A DNA stretch of 64,000 bases from Fictibacillus phosphorivorans (GTDB lineage: Bacteria > Bacillota > Bacilli > Bacillales > Fictibacillaceae): positions 1,612,001-1,676,000 of the forward strand of contig NZ_CP015378.1 in NCBI RefSeq assembly GCF_001629705.1, written 5' to 3'. The position numbers and the translations under genes were made by a program. Shown in pieces: positions 40,384 through 49,919 of this stretch (position 1 is its first letter; each line of letters opens with the position of its first letter). The notes under the pieces are model-generated. The model searched no databases and was not told the origin of the DNA. It was given only the letters and a program-made list of their open reading frames with translations.

Positions 40384-43300
40384 ATGATGTTCCTCAAACG
40401 AATTGATGTAGCAGGATTTAAATCATTTGCAGAGCGGATACAAGTTGAATTTGTACAAGGGGTCACAGCGGTTGTTGGCCCGAACGGAAGTGGGAAAAGT
40501 AATATCTCAGATGCCGTACGCTGGGTTTTAGGTGAACAGTCAGCAAAATCTTTGAGAGGCTCCAAGATGGAAGATATCATCTTCGCAGGTAGTGATAACC
40601 GAAAACCATTAAATGTGGCAGAAGTTACCCTTACTCTAGATAACGAAGATCAGCATCTACCGCTGGAATATAATGAAATATCAATCACGCGAAGAGTCTA
40701 TCGTTCAGGAGACAGTGAATACTTGATCAATAAGCAACAGTGTCGCTTAAAAGATATTGTAGAGTTGTTTATGGATTCAGGACTTGGACGAGAAGCTTTC
40801 TCTATTATCGGACAAGGTCGGGTAGAGGAGATATTAAGCAGCAAATCTGATGAACGTAGAAAGATCTTTGAAGAAGCTGCTGGTGTATTAAAGTATAAGA
40901 CCCGTAAGCAAAAAGCAGAAATAAAGCTTACTGAAACGCAAGAAAACCTGAATCGTGTTGAAGACATTCTTCATGAATTAGAAGGACAAGTCGAGCCTTT
41001 AAAAATACAAGCTTCCATCGCAAAAGATTACCTTGAGAAAAAAGAAGAGCTCGAGATCGTTGAAACAGCTGTTCTTGTTCAAGAGATCGAAGACTTGCAT
41101 GCTCGATGGGAAAAACAAAAAGAACTGGTTGCAGAACTACAGAAGCAAGAAACGGTCCTATCGGTAAAAGTGAAACAAGGTGAGACTAAGATCGAGAGAG
41201 CAAGGCTTGATATGCAAGCGATGGATGAATCGATCGACGAACTCCAAAGTGCTCTTCTTCTAGCCAGCGAAACTTTGGAAAAACTCGAAGGTAAGAAAGA
41301 AGTCTTAAAAGAGCGTAAAAAGAATTACGATCAAAATAAAACATCCTTATTAGAACAAATTCAGCTATACAAGGCAAAAAAAGTAGAGTTGGGAAATCAG
41401 CTATCTGTTGAAAAAGATGCGTTGCAGGATAAAGAAAAGCAATTAAAAAGCATCAAAAAGCAAGTGAAAGACGAAGAAGGTCGATTGTCGGTTCTTGAGA
41501 TGGATGTTGAAGCAGAACTTGAAAAGTTAAAAAGTGATTATTTTGAACGCTTGAACGAACAAACAACGATTAAGAACGAGATGCGTTACTTAGAGGATCA
41601 AGCTAGACAGCAGAGCTCCAAAAGTACTCGTTTAGATGAAGAGAACACAAAATACTTGGAACAAAGAGAAGCATTAAAAGAAACAAGAAAGAATGCTGAA
41701 GCTGCCTATCAAGCAGCAGAAACTCAATTAAAAACAAAGCAAGAAGAATATCAAGCTTTAAAATCAGAGATCTCGATCGAGGATCAGGAAACGAGAACAC
41801 TTCAAGATAAATTGTATCAAGCGTATCAGTTTATTCAGCAGTTCAAATCTAAAAAAGAGATGCTAGAATCCATGCAAGACGAATACGCAGGTTTCATGCA
41901 AGGCGTAAAAGAGGTTTTAAAAGCGAAAGAAACAAAACTCTCTGGAATTGAAGGAGCGGTAGCGGAGCTTTTATCGGTACCTTCTGAGGTGGAAACGGCA
42001 ATCGAAACAGCTTTAGGTGCTTCTATGCAGCATATTGTTGTAGATCATGAACAGAACGCTATGAAAGCTATTCAATTTTTAAAACAAACGAGAGCAGGAA
42101 GAGCAACCTTTTTGCCATTGAATGTAATCAAGCCACGTCAGATCTCTAGTTCAGATGCTCACCAAGCAAGCTCTATAGATGCTTTTGTTGGTGTTGCTGC
42201 AACCCTTGTTACATTTGATGCTAAGTATCAAAACATTGTAGGCAATCTTTTAGGAAATATTATCGTCGCCAAAGATTTAGCGGGTGCAAACAAGATTGCA
42301 AAGCAAGTGAACTACCGTTACCGAATCGTTACTCTTGAAGGAGATGTCGTGTCTCCAGGAGGATCGATGTCTGGAGGAAGTCTAAAACAAAAAAGTAATT
42401 CTCTATTGAGTAGACAAAGAGAGATTGATTCTCTTACAGACAAAGTAGCAACAATGGAGAAGCAAACACTTCAACTAGAGGAAAAAGTTAGTGAATTACG
42501 ATCAAAACTAACAGAGAAGAAAGAAAGACTCGAATCTCTTCAAACAGAAGGAGAGCTCTTAAGAGAACAAGAACAAGAGTTGAGATCTTCTTTAAGAGAA
42601 GTTGAAATAGAAGAAAAGAGCTTAAACGATAGACTTCAGCTGTATGATCGCGAAAAGAATTCTTATGAATCAGAGCGTTCTGCCTCAGATACACGTCTCA
42701 CAGCTCTACAGAAAAAACTCGATCTAGCTATGAAATCGGGTAAAGAGCTTGAAAAAACGATAGCTGACCTTACTGAGAAAAAGAAGAACAATCAGAGTTC
42801 AAAAGAAGAACTTAGAGAAGCACTAACACTATTGAAGATCAAGTCTGCCGAACTCGAACAGCAGGTCGCCAATCAGCGAGAAAAATGCTTAAGAATTCAA
42901 GAAGATTTTTATGAAGTGGAAGCTAAGAGCAAAGAAACAGAAGAAGATTACTGGCTTCTTGAAGAAGAGATGAACTCGAGCTCTTCTGGTGAAGATTCTC
43001 TTGATGAACAGATTCAACAGAGAAGGCATGAAAAAAATAATGCATTGAAATTAATTGCAGAACGAAGAAAAGAAAGAACAGATTCTTTCCATTCTATTGA
43101 AAGTATGGAGATCGGTCTAAAAGAGGCTAAAAGACAATATAAGCAACTTCATGATGGCCTCCGAACAGAAGAGGTTAGTATTAATCGCCTCGATGTTGAA
43201 CTAGAATCAAGGCTTACACACCTTAGAGAAGAATATGAACTATCATACGAAGGCGCGAGATTGAAGCATCGGTTAGAGATACCGCTTCAAGATGCAAAAC

Positions 43301-43953
43301 GAAAAGTAAAGCTGATTAAAATGGCGATCGAAGAGCTCGGGGCTGTAAACATTGGAGCGATCGAAGAATACGACAGAGTAAGCCAACGCTTTGATTTTCT
43401 TACTGAACAAAGAAACGACTTAACAGAAGCGAAGGATACTCTTTATGGCGTAATTTCTGAGATGGATGAAGAGATGAAGAATCGATTTGAAGAAACGTTT
43501 ACTGCCATTCGCTCACACTTCGGTGTTATTTTTAAAGAGTTATTTGGTGGTGGTCGAGCAGATCTCGTTTTAACGCAGCCTGATGATATGCTTTTAACTG
43601 GTGTAGATATTATGGCGCAGCCACCAGGCAAGAAGCTGCAACAACTTGGTCTATTATCTGGTGGAGAACGAGCTTTAACTGCTATAGCTTTATTATTTGC
43701 AATCTTGAAGGTTAGACCTGTTCCGTTCTGTATACTAGATGAAGTTGAAGCGGCACTTGATGATGCGAACGTAAACCGATTCGCAAAATTTTTACGAGCA
43801 TTCAGCAAAGAAACTCAATTTATTGTAGTAACACATCGTAAAGGAACGATGGAAGAAGCAGATGTCCTTTATGGGGTGACCATGCAGGAATCTGGTGTGT
43901 CGAAGCTTGTTTCTGTGAGGCTTGAAGAAACAAAAGAACTTGTAACATCATAG
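40384..43953 (+). CDS. smc: Chromosome segregation ATPase SMC
   Basis: 1189 residues (or 1188 from the second ATG at 40387; both fit the GGGGG ribosome site). SMC with ScpA and ScpB compacts and separates the chromosome. N-terminal Walker A is GPNGSGKSNISDAVRW. Two long coiled coils (about 165-500 and 670-1010) flank a hinge domain (about 515-660) with the GG-rich GGSMSGGSLKQK. The C-terminal signature LSGGERALTAIALLFA and Walker B ILDEVEAALDDANV close the ATPase. A possible extended minus-10 (TGA-taaaat, 40278-40286) precedes it without a clear minus-35. Confidence 0.97.
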   Translation: MMFLKRIDVAGFKSFAERIQVEFVQGVTAVVGPNGSGKSNISDAVRWVLGEQSAKSLRGSKMEDIIFAGSDNRKPLNVAEVTLTLDNEDQHLPLEYNEISITRRVYRSGDSEYLINKQQCRLKDIVELFMDSGLGREAFSIIGQGRVEEILSSKSDERRKIFEEAAGVLKYKTRKQKAEIKLTETQENLNRVEDILHELEGQVEPLKIQASIAKDYLEKKEELEIVETAVLVQEIEDLHARWEKQKELVAELQKQETVLSVKVKQGETKIERARLDMQAMDESIDELQSALLLASETLEKLEGKKEVLKERKKNYDQNKTSLLEQIQLYKAKKVELGNQLSVEKDALQDKEKQLKSIKKQVKDEEGRLSVLEMDVEAELEKLKSDYFERLNEQTTIKNEMRYLEDQARQQSSKSTRLDEENTKYLEQREALKETRKNAEAAYQAAETQLKTKQEEYQALKSEISIEDQETRTLQDKLYQAYQFIQQFKSKKEMLESMQDEYAGFMQGVKEVLKAKETKLSGIEGAVAELLSVPSEVETAIETALGASMQHIVVDHEQNAMKAIQFLKQTRAGRATFLPLNVIKPRQISSSDAHQASSIDAFVGVAATLVTFDAKYQNIVGNLLGNIIVAKDLAGANKIAKQVNYRYRIVTLEGDVVSPGGSMSGGSLKQKSNSLLSRQREIDSLTDKVATMEKQTLQLEEKVSELRSKLTEKKERLESLQTEGELLREQEQELRSSLREVEIEEKSLNDRLQLYDREKNSYESERSASDTRLTALQKKLDLAMKSGKELEKTIADLTEKKKNNQSSKEELREALTLLKIKSAELEQQVANQREKCLRIQEDFYEVEAKSKETEEDYWLLEEEMNSSSSGEDSLDEQIQQRRHEKNNALKLIAERRKERTDSFHSIESMEIGLKEAKRQYKQLHDGLRTEEVSINRLDVELESRLTHLREEYELSYEGARLKHRLEIPLQDAKRKVKLIKMAIEELGAVNIGAIEEYDRVSQRFDFLTEQRNDLTEAKDTLYGVISEMDEEMKNRFEETFTAIRSHFGVIFKELFGGGRADLVLTQPDDMLLTGVDIMAQPPGKKLQQLGLLSGGERALTAIALLFAILKVRPVPFCILDEVEAALDDANVNRFAKFLRAFSKETQFIVVTHRKGTMEEADVLYGVTMQESGVSKLVSVRLEETKELVTS

Positions 43954-43967
43954 GGAGGAAATGGATA

Positions 43968-44957
43968 GTGAGTTTTTTAAAACGATTAAAAGAAAAATTC
44001 TCAACACAGCAATCAGAGGAATCATCAGAAAAGTTTAAGAGTGGACTTGAAAAAACGAGGAACTCTTTTTCATTTAAAGTGAACGACCTTCTAAAGCGAT
44101 TTAGAAAAGTAGATGAAGAATTCTTTGAAGAGCTAGAAGAGATCTTGATCGGAGCAGATGTTGGGGTCCATACCGTTCTTGATATTATTGATCAACTAAA
44201 AGATGTTGCTCGTACGAAGAACATTCAAAATCCAATGGAGCTTCGATCCGCCATCACTGAGAAGTTAGCTGAAATGCTTCAAAAAGAAGAAAGCGATAAT
44301 AAGCTAAACCTACAGACCGATGGAATGACGGTTATTCTGTTCGTAGGTGTGAACGGTGTAGGAAAAACAACAACGATTGGAAAACTCGCACATCAGTTAA
44401 AGAATGATGGAAAGAAAGTAATCTTGGCTGCTGGAGATACTTTCCGTGCAGGCGCGATCGATCAGCTTGAGGTGTGGGGAGAACGTGCTGATGTTGATGT
44501 GATCAAGCATCATGAAGGAGCGGACCCAGCAGCTGTTATTTATGACAGCATCCAAGCTGCTAAGTCTCGCAAAGCGGATGTATTACTTTGTGATACAGCT
44601 GGAAGACTTCAGAATAAAGTGAATCTGATGAACGAGCTTTCAAAAGTGAAACGTGTCATTGAACGTGAGATTCCAGGTGCTCCTCATGAAGTTCTTCTTG
44701 TTGTAGATGCTACAACAGGGCAGAACGCTATGAATCAGGCAAAAACATTCGGACAATCAACAGATGTAACAGGTTTAGTTCTAACAAAGCTCGATGGAAC
44801 GGCAAAAGGCGGAATCGTTTTAGCAATCCGTCATGAACTAGATATTCCAGTGAAATTTGTAGGACTCGGTGAGAAAATTGATGATCTGCAGGAGTTTGAT
44901 GCTGATCAGTTCGTATATGGTCTGTTTGCAGGAACAGAAGAAGAAGGTGCAGAGTAA
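43968..44957 (+). CDS. ftsY: Signal recognition particle receptor FtsY
   Basis: 329 residues from a GTG start with GGGAGG nine bases upstream. FtsY docks SRP-ribosome complexes at the membrane. It has a short charged A region (to about 40), the helical N domain and the G domain with GVNGVGKTTTIGKLA, DTAGRLQNK, TKLDGTAKGG. It is 14 bases after smc. The B. subtilis gene ylqB, which comes next there, is not present. Confidence 0.96.
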   Translation: MSFLKRLKEKFSTQQSEESSEKFKSGLEKTRNSFSFKVNDLLKRFRKVDEEFFEELEEILIGADVGVHTVLDIIDQLKDVARTKNIQNPMELRSAITEKLAEMLQKEESDNKLNLQTDGMTVILFVGVNGVGKTTTIGKLAHQLKNDGKKVILAAGDTFRAGAIDQLEVWGERADVDVIKHHEGADPAAVIYDSIQAAKSRKADVLLCDTAGRLQNKVNLMNELSKVKRVIEREIPGAPHEVLLVVDATTGQNAMNQAKTFGQSTDVTGLVLTKLDGTAKGGIVLAIRHELDIPVKFVGLGEKIDDLQEFDADQFVYGLFAGTEEEGAE

Positions 44958-44978
44958 ATCTGTGTTCTTTTATTAACG

Positions 44979-45018
44979 CCATTTAGCTCACTTTACTTGG
45001 GAGCTGGATGGTTTTTTG
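44979..45018 (+). terminator. Terminator after ftsY
   Basis: gccatttagctc with gagctggatggt around ctttacttgg, followed by tttttgtttt. Confidence 0.75.
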
Positions 45019-45070
45019 TTTTAGCAGGGGGTATCTGAATATCGAGAATTGTCGAGGATTGTAAACTCGC

Positions 45071-45164
45071 GGATAAACAATCAATATTTTTGGATTCGAG
45101 TCAAAAACTCGAGGATAAATAACCAAAATTTTTGGATTCATGCCTCGTTTATTTGGATTAATCC
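45071..45164. repeat. Intergenic array D: five units with exact 21-bp period, core ggat
   Basis: ggat begins at 45071, 45092, 45113, 45134 and 45155, each exactly 21 bases apart. Units 1 and 3 are alike (ggataaa-aa-caa-attttt) and units 2 and 4 are alike at the start (ggattc), so the higher-order unit is 42 bp. actcg at 45065 and 45107 repeats the 42-bp spacing. It follows the ftsY terminator and precedes ylxM by 270 bases. Confidence 0.82.
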
Positions 45165-45364
45165 TTATAAATGTGACTAAATACCCTATGAGGTATCACC
45201 TCTGATTGTTTCCTACGGATAACAGAAGAGTCACTCATCACTGGTTCACTGATTCACTGTATTCGTGAGGACGAAGTACAACTACTTACAAACCAACAAT
45301 AGGTAGGATATGTCTTTCTTATTTCCAAGCAGCAACTTAACAACTAATGTGTTAAGAAAAAAAC
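45165..45364 (+). other. Gene-free stretch before ylxM
   Basis: No credible frame or RNA gene was recognised. The only structure seen is an inverted repeat cttaaca (45336-45342) with tgttaag (45350-45356), just before the ylxM promoter; it may be a weak terminator or an operator. Confidence 0.4.
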
Positions 45365-45393
45365 TTGACATCTAAAACCATGGGTTGTATAGT
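45365..45393 (+). promoter_or_regulatory. Sigma-A promoter of ylxM-ffh
   Basis: Consensus TTGACA (45365-45370), 17-base spacer, TATAGT (45388-45393). The leader to ylxM is about 35 bases. Confidence 0.75.
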
Positions 45394-45434
45394 ATTCACG
45401 TAAAGGCATTTCACTTAACAAGGGTTGTGGAAAA

Positions 45435-45758
45435 ATGCTAGATAAAACAATGAGAATTAATTATCTATTCGATTTTTACCAAGCATTATTGACCCCTAAA
45501 CAGAAGAATTATATGGGTTTGTACTATTTGGACGATTATTCTCTCGGTGAAATTGCTGAACAATATAATGTCAGCCGCCAGGCCGTTTATGATAATATTA
45601 AACGGACAGAGGCGATGCTGGAAGAATATGAAGAAAAGTTAGGGCTTTTTGCAAAGTTTCAGGAACGTGACCAGTTGCTGTCATCTTTAAGAGAGCTTCT
45701 GAATTCTGAACCTGATAACGTAATTGCAATTATCGATCGCCTTGAAAATATGGAATAG
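45435..45758 (+). CDS. ylxM: SRP-associated protein YlxM (UPF0122)
   Basis: 107 residues. The protein contains a sigma-factor-like helix-turn-helix ([23 protein letters not shown]) and in streptococci YlxM modulates SRP activity. It is next to ffh here as in almost all Firmicutes, 15 bases apart. AAGGGTTGTGG precedes the ATG. The family and context are certain; how it acts is less clear. Confidence 0.93.
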   Translation: MLDKTMRINYLFDFYQALLTPKQKNYMGLYYLDDYSLGEIAEQYNVSRQAVYDNIKRTEAMLEEYEEKLGLFAKFQERDQLLSSLRELLNSEPDNVIAIIDRLENME

Positions 45759-45773
45759 GAGGCGTTCAGTGAG

Positions 45774-47120
45774 ATGGCATTTGAAGGTTTAGCCGACCGT
45801 CTTCAGAACACTTTACAAAAAATTCGTGGAAAAGGGAAAGTAAACGAAGCGGATGTAAAGGAAATGATGAGGGAAGTACGCCTTGCGCTTCTTGAGGCGG
45901 ACGTTAACTTTAAAGTAGTTAAAGATTTTGTGAAAAAAGTATCTGAACGTGCTGTTGGTCAGGAAGTATTAAAGAGTCTGACACCAGGACAGCAAGTAGT
46001 AAAAGTTGTTAACGATGAACTGACAACCTTAATGGGTGGGGAACAAAGCAAGATTGCCGTTTCCAACCGACCGCCAACCGTAATTATGATGGTAGGTCTA
46101 CAAGGTGCTGGTAAAACAACAACAACAGGTAAGCTTGCAAATCATTTGCGCAAAAAGCAAAATCGCAAACCGTTACTGGCTGCAGCTGACATCTACCGTC
46201 CTGCTGCGATCAAGCAATTAGAAACTGTAGGAAAGCAGTTAGACATTCCTGTGTTTCAGATGGGTGATCAAGTTAGTCCTGTCAAAATTGCTGAGTCAGC
46301 CATCGCAAAAGCAAAAGAAGATCATCATGATTATGTCATTATCGATACAGCTGGGCGTTTACATATTGATGAAACGCTGATGGATGAGTTGAAGCAGGTT
46401 AAAGAGATTTCAAAACCTGATGAGATTTTCTTAGTTGTAGATGCGATGACTGGTCAAGATGCTGTGAATGTAGCAGAAAGCTTTAATGAAGCGTTAGGAA
46501 TCACAGGTGTTGTATTAACAAAACTTGATGGTGATACACGTGGTGGTGCTGCACTATCGATTAAAGCTGTTACAGGCCTTCCTATTAAATTTGTGGGTCT
46601 AGGTGAAAAGATGGATGCTTTAGAGCCTTTCCATCCTGATCGTATGGCTTCTAGGATCTTAGGAATGGGTGACATGCTTACTCTTATCGAAAAGGCACAA
46701 ACCTCAGTAGATGAAGAGAAAGCGCGTGATCTTCAAAAGAAAATGCGTGATATGTCATTCACGTTCGATGATTTTCTTGATCAGATGGGACAAGTGAGAA
46801 ATCTTGGACCGCTTGATGAAATACTTGGCATGCTTCCTGGTGCGAACAAGATGAAGGGCCTGAAGAACGTACAGATCGATGAAAAACAGATCGGACACGT
46901 TGAAGCCATCATCCGTTCGATGACTCTTCATGAAAGAGAACAGCCTGAGATTATCAATGCCAGCCGTAAACGCCGCATCGCTAAAGGAAGCGGAAGAACG
47001 GTACAAGAAGTAAATCGCCTCATCAAACAATTCGAGGACATGAAGAAAATGATGAAACAAATGTCTGGAATGATGAATGGCAAAAAGAAAAAAGGTGGAT
47101 TTAAATTCCCTTTTATGTAA
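45774..47120 (+). CDS. ffh: Signal recognition particle protein Ffh (SRP54)
   Basis: 448 residues. Ffh with the scRNA binds signal sequences as they leave the ribosome. NG domain: [41 protein letters not shown]. The C-terminal M domain from about residue 300 ends in a Met-rich run ([17 protein letters not shown]) for hydrophobic signal binding, and contains the RNA-binding [18 protein letters not shown] is upstream. The scRNA gene is not in the window. Confidence 0.97.
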   Translation: MAFEGLADRLQNTLQKIRGKGKVNEADVKEMMREVRLALLEADVNFKVVKDFVKKVSERAVGQEVLKSLTPGQQVVKVVNDELTTLMGGEQSKIAVSNRPPTVIMMVGLQGAGKTTTTGKLANHLRKKQNRKPLLAAADIYRPAAIKQLETVGKQLDIPVFQMGDQVSPVKIAESAIAKAKEDHHDYVIIDTAGRLHIDETLMDELKQVKEISKPDEIFLVVDAMTGQDAVNVAESFNEALGITGVVLTKLDGDTRGGAALSIKAVTGLPIKFVGLGEKMDALEPFHPDRMASRILGMGDMLTLIEKAQTSVDEEKARDLQKKMRDMSFTFDDFLDQMGQVRNLGPLDEILGMLPGANKMKGLKNVQIDEKQIGHVEAIIRSMTLHEREQPEIINASRKRRIAKGSGRTVQEVNRLIKQFEDMKKMMKQMSGMMNGKKKKGGFKFPFM

Positions 47121-47202
47121 ACTGAATTTTCAGGTTTACAAACCTGTCAATTTATACTATTATATTATTTTGTGTGAACTATTTTCGGAGGTGCAAGTTA
47201 TA

Positions 47203-47475
47203 ATGGCAGTAAAAATTCGTTTAAAGCGTATGGGTGCTAAGAAAGCTCCTTTTTATCGTGTAGTAGTAGCAGATTCTCGTTCTCCTCGTGATGGACGTTT
47301 CATCGAAGAGATCGGAACTTATAACCCAGTTGCTAACCCAGCTGAAGTTAAAATCAACGAAGAAAAAGCTCTTGAGTGGATGACTAACGGTGCGAAACCA
47401 TCTGACACAGTTCGTAACCTATTCTCAAAAGCTGGTCTTATGGAGAAATTCCATAACGCGAAAAACCAAAAATAA
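47203..47475 (+). CDS. rpsP: 30S ribosomal protein S16
   Basis: 90 residues from the ATG at 47203, which has CGGAGG nine bases upstream; the frame is open further upstream into ffh but the family starts with [11 protein letters not shown] as here. S16 helps early 30S assembly. The [20 protein letters not shown] signature is clear. It begins rpsP-khpA, and rimM-trmD-rplS follow after a repeat. Confidence 0.97.
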   Translation: MAVKIRLKRMGAKKAPFYRVVVADSRSPRDGRFIEEIGTYNPVANPAEVKINEEKALEWMTNGAKPSDTVRNLFSKAGLMEKFHNAKNQK

Positions 47476-47496
47476 TTTTGACGAAGGGGAACAGAT

Positions 47497-47724
47497 ATGA
47501 CAGAGTTGATCGAATCAATTGTGAAAGCTCTAGTTGATCACCCAGATGAAGTTAGCGTCAAAGAGGTTCAAGAAGGACACCGACTTGTTTATCAACTAAC
47601 TGTTAACCAGACAGATATGGGAAAAGTTATCGGTAAACAAGGAAGAGTGGCTAAAGCGATTCGTACGGTTGTGAATGCAGCTGGTACGAATCAGAATAAA
47701 AGGATTTCAATCGAAATCGTCTAA
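47497..47724 (+). CDS. khpA: KH-domain RNA-binding protein KhpA (YlqC)
   Basis: 75 residues, a single KH domain with the GKVIGKQGRVAKAIRT loop that grips RNA. In streptococci KhpA works with KhpB (Jag) to control cell elongation and division by post-transcriptional control. AAGGGGA is upstream, 21 bases after rpsP. In B. subtilis ylqD follows; here a terminator and a foldback repeat take its place. Confidence 0.93.
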   Translation: MTELIESIVKALVDHPDEVSVKEVQEGHRLVYQLTVNQTDMGKVIGKQGRVAKAIRTVVNAAGTNQNKRISIEIV

Positions 47725-47756
47725 AAAAGGATGAGGGAAACCTCTTCCTTTTTTCT
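47722..47756 (+). terminator. Terminator after khpA
   Basis: aaaaaaggatgaggg with cctcttcctttttt around aaa, at the khpA stop codon. One mismatch. Confidence 0.85.
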
Positions 47757-47877
47757 TTATATAACTTTTGATATTCAAGAAATTATGTTCAACAAAGTTT
47801 CGTAACGATTTATTAAAAGGCTATTTTCTAAAGGACTGTTGCTTTTAAATCTTTTTTATTGTCTTCTTTGAATAGGT

Positions 47878-48002
47878 GATTGGAGTGCAAGGTGCGAGAC
47901 TCCTGCGGGACAGGCGGGCAGGTGAGACACTTAAGAGTGAAACGTACGAATGTGGCTCACCGCCTGCCCCGCGGAAAGCGAGCACCTGGAACGGAAATCA
48001 AC
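47878..48002. repeat. Foldback interspersed repeat, copy 1
   Basis: About 125 bp from gattggagtgc to ggaaatcaac. The two halves are imperfectly complementary: gactcctgcggg and aggtgagac on the left, ggctcaccg and ccccgcggaaagcgag on the right, so a single strand folds into one long hairpin. The GC content is well above its flanks. Similar sequences are common between genes in Bacillus relatives; no transposase or clear target duplication is seen. It lies in the khpA-rimM gap. Confidence 0.85.
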
Positions 48003-48121
48003 TACTTTCAAGGGCAACAAAGTTTGCGGAAATGGCCTGTTATAAAGTATACATATCGAGTTTTATGCTAAAATTTAGATTATAAGTAACTGATTAATTT
48101 GTACGGAGGTAGTATATTAAT

Positions 48122-48637
48122 ATGGAAAATGAATGGCTGAACGTAGGTAAGATTGTGAATACACACGGAATTAGAGGAGAAGTCAGAGTGATCTCAAGAA
48201 CTGACTTTCCTGAGGAACGCTACAAGATTGGAAACACTTTATATGTAGATATGGGATCAGAACATATACCTGTAAAGATTGAAACGCATAGAAAGCATAA
48301 GCAATTTGATCTATTAACTTTTGAAAACCTACCTAACATCAATGATGTTGAACGGTTTAAAGGAAATCTTCTCAGAGTGCCAAAGGAACAGTCAGTTCCG
48401 TTGGATGAAGGAGAGTTTTTCTATCATGATATTATTGGTTGCTCGGTTTTCACAGTTGAAGGTGAAGAACTAGGAAAAGTAAAAGAAATATTGTCTCCTG
48501 GAGCAAACGATGTTTGGGTAGTGAAGAGAAAAGGATTTGGTTCCGATATTCTTATCCCTTACATTCCTTCCGTTGTGAAATCAGTGGATGTGAAAGAAGC
48601 AAAGATTGTTATTGAACCATTAGAAGGATTATTCTGA
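48122..48637 (+). CDS. rimM: 16S rRNA processing protein RimM
   Basis: 171 residues. RimM helps mature the 3' major domain of the 30S subunit and binds S19. The N-terminal [17 protein letters not shown] and the PRC-barrel part with [25 protein letters not shown] are conserved. ACGGAGGTAG is upstream. Its stop shares one base with the trmD start. Confidence 0.96.
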   Translation: MENEWLNVGKIVNTHGIRGEVRVISRTDFPEERYKIGNTLYVDMGSEHIPVKIETHRKHKQFDLLTFENLPNINDVERFKGNLLRVPKEQSVPLDEGEFFYHDIIGCSVFTVEGEELGKVKEILSPGANDVWVVKRKGFGSDILIPYIPSVVKSVDVKEAKIVIEPLEGLF

Positions 48638-49377
48638 TGAAAATAGATGTCTTAAGCCTTTTTCCAGAAATGTTTTCAGGCGTTTTTGGTCAATCGATTC
48701 TAAAAAAGGCGCAGGAAAAAGACGCTCTTGAACTTCGAGTGATCGATTTTCGCGAATTCTCAACCAACAAACATCGGAATGTAGATGATTACCCATACGG
48801 AGGAGGAGCAGGCATGGTCCTCACTCCGCAACCTTTGTTTGATGCCGTTGAACATTTAACGAAAGAGGCGCCTGTAAAGCCGAGGATCATCCTCCTATGT
48901 CCGCAAGGAGAAACGTTTACTCAAAGCAAGGCTGAAGAGTTGGCTGAAGAAGAACATCTTATTTTCTTGTGCGGTCATTATGAGGGTTATGATGAACGCG
49001 TTAGGGAACACCTTGTGACAGATGAGATTTCAATCGGTGACTATGTGCTGACGGGTGGGGAGCTGGGTGCTATGGTCGTTATAGACGCTGTGGGTAGACT
49101 TCTTCCTAATGTTCTTGGTAAAGAAGCATCTCACCAAGAGGACTCTTTTAGCACAGGTTTGTTAGAACATCCCCAGTATACGAGACCTGCTGATTTTCGA
49201 GGTATGAAAGTGCCTGATGTTCTTATGTCAGGCAACCATAAGAATATTGAGATATGGCGTAAAAAAGAGTCTTTAAAAAGAACGTATGAACGTCGACCTG
49301 ATCTATTAGAAAAAATCACTTTAACAAAAGAAGAAGAAATTTGGCTAAATGAGATAAAAGATCATAAAACAACTTGA
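48637..49377 (+). CDS. trmD: tRNA (guanine-N1-)-methyltransferase
   Basis: 246 residues, SPOUT fold with a deep trefoil knot. It methylates G37 of tRNAs that read CNN and CGG codons, preventing frameshifts. Motifs: [41 protein letters not shown] and [12 protein letters not shown]. It overlaps rimM by one base. The minus-35 box of the rplS promoter falls over its stop codon. Confidence 0.97.
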   Translation: MKIDVLSLFPEMFSGVFGQSILKKAQEKDALELRVIDFREFSTNKHRNVDDYPYGGGAGMVLTPQPLFDAVEHLTKEAPVKPRIILLCPQGETFTQSKAEELAEEEHLIFLCGHYEGYDERVREHLVTDEISIGDYVLTGGELGAMVVIDAVGRLLPNVLGKEASHQEDSFSTGLLEHPQYTRPADFRGMKVPDVLMSGNHKNIEIWRKKESLKRTYERRPDLLEKITLTKEEEIWLNEIKDHKTT

Positions 49378-49403
49378 ACACTCTTTGAGTTGTATGGTAT
49401 TAT
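49374..49403 (+). promoter_or_regulatory. Promoter of rplS
   Basis: TTGAAC (49374-49379), 18-base spacer, TGG-TATTAT extended minus-10 (49398-49403). It would give rplS its own transcript with a leader of about 80 bases. Confidence 0.55.
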
Positions 49404-49410
49404 ATTGTTT

Positions 49411-49491
49411 GTGGCTTATGCCCGTTTAATCCGGTGTTCCGCTGCTTCTATCATTTTAGCAAGAACATCCATGGGAAGGGAGGCAATAAAC
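49411..49491 (+). promoter_or_regulatory. Probable L19 ribosomal protein leader
   Basis: The leader contains a stem formed by ggtgttc-cgctgctt with agcaagaacatcc around ctatcatttt, and a second motif gcttatgcccg. A structured autoregulatory leader is known upstream of rplS in Bacilli; position and a central hairpin fit, but the detailed consensus was not checked. Confidence 0.45.
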
Positions 49492-49492
49492 T

Positions 49493-49834
49493 ATGCAACA
49501 GCTTATTGCAGATCTAGCGAAAGATCAATTAAAAGATTTACCAAAATTCCGTTCAGGTGACACTGTTCGTGTACACGTGAAAGTAATCGAGGGTACTCGT
49601 GAGCGTATCCAGCTTTTTGAAGGTGTAGTTATCAAGAAGCGTGGATCAGGAATTTCTGAAACGTTTACTGTTCGTAAAATTTCTTATGGTGTTGGAGTGG
49701 AGCGTGCGTTCCCATTACATTCACCGAAGATCGCGAACCTTGAAGTAGTTCGTCGTGGTAAAGTTCGTCGTGCGAAGCTATACTACCTACGTGCACTTCG
49801 CGGTAAAGCAGCTCGTATTAAAGAAATTCGCTAA
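49493..49834 (+). CDS. rplS: 50S ribosomal protein L19
   Basis: 113 residues, usual length. L19 lies at the 30S/50S interface and forms a bridge. The pattern [27 protein letters not shown] and [13 protein letters not shown] is the family signature. GGGAGG precedes the ATG. A terminator follows directly. Confidence 0.97.
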   Translation: MQQLIADLAKDQLKDLPKFRSGDTVRVHVKVIEGTRERIQLFEGVVIKKRGSGISETFTVRKISYGVGVERAFPLHSPKIANLEVVRRGKVRRAKLYYLRALRGKAARIKEIR

Positions 49835-49843
49835 TAATTCTCG

Positions 49844-49875
49844 AAAGGAGCTTGACTTATTCAAGCTCCTTTTTC
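49844..49875 (+). terminator. Terminator after rplS
   Basis: aaaggagcttga with tcaagctccttttt around cttat: a perfect 12-pair stem with T-run. Confidence 0.92.
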
Positions 49876-49919
49876 CATATTATAAGTAAGGAATTTCTAA
49901 GAGATGGTGAGGATTAAGA

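Noticed and set aside
44958-45434. A lost gene (ylqB) or small RNA gene after ftsY
   Set aside because: No frame or remnant of a secreted small protein could be recognised; the 4.5S/scRNA signature (GGAA-type tetraloop domain) is also not seen.
47876-48085. Two overlapping frames of 63 and 69 residues
   Set aside because: They lie entirely in the GC-rich foldback repeat and its flank, and translate into Arg/Gly-rich sequence with no family likeness.
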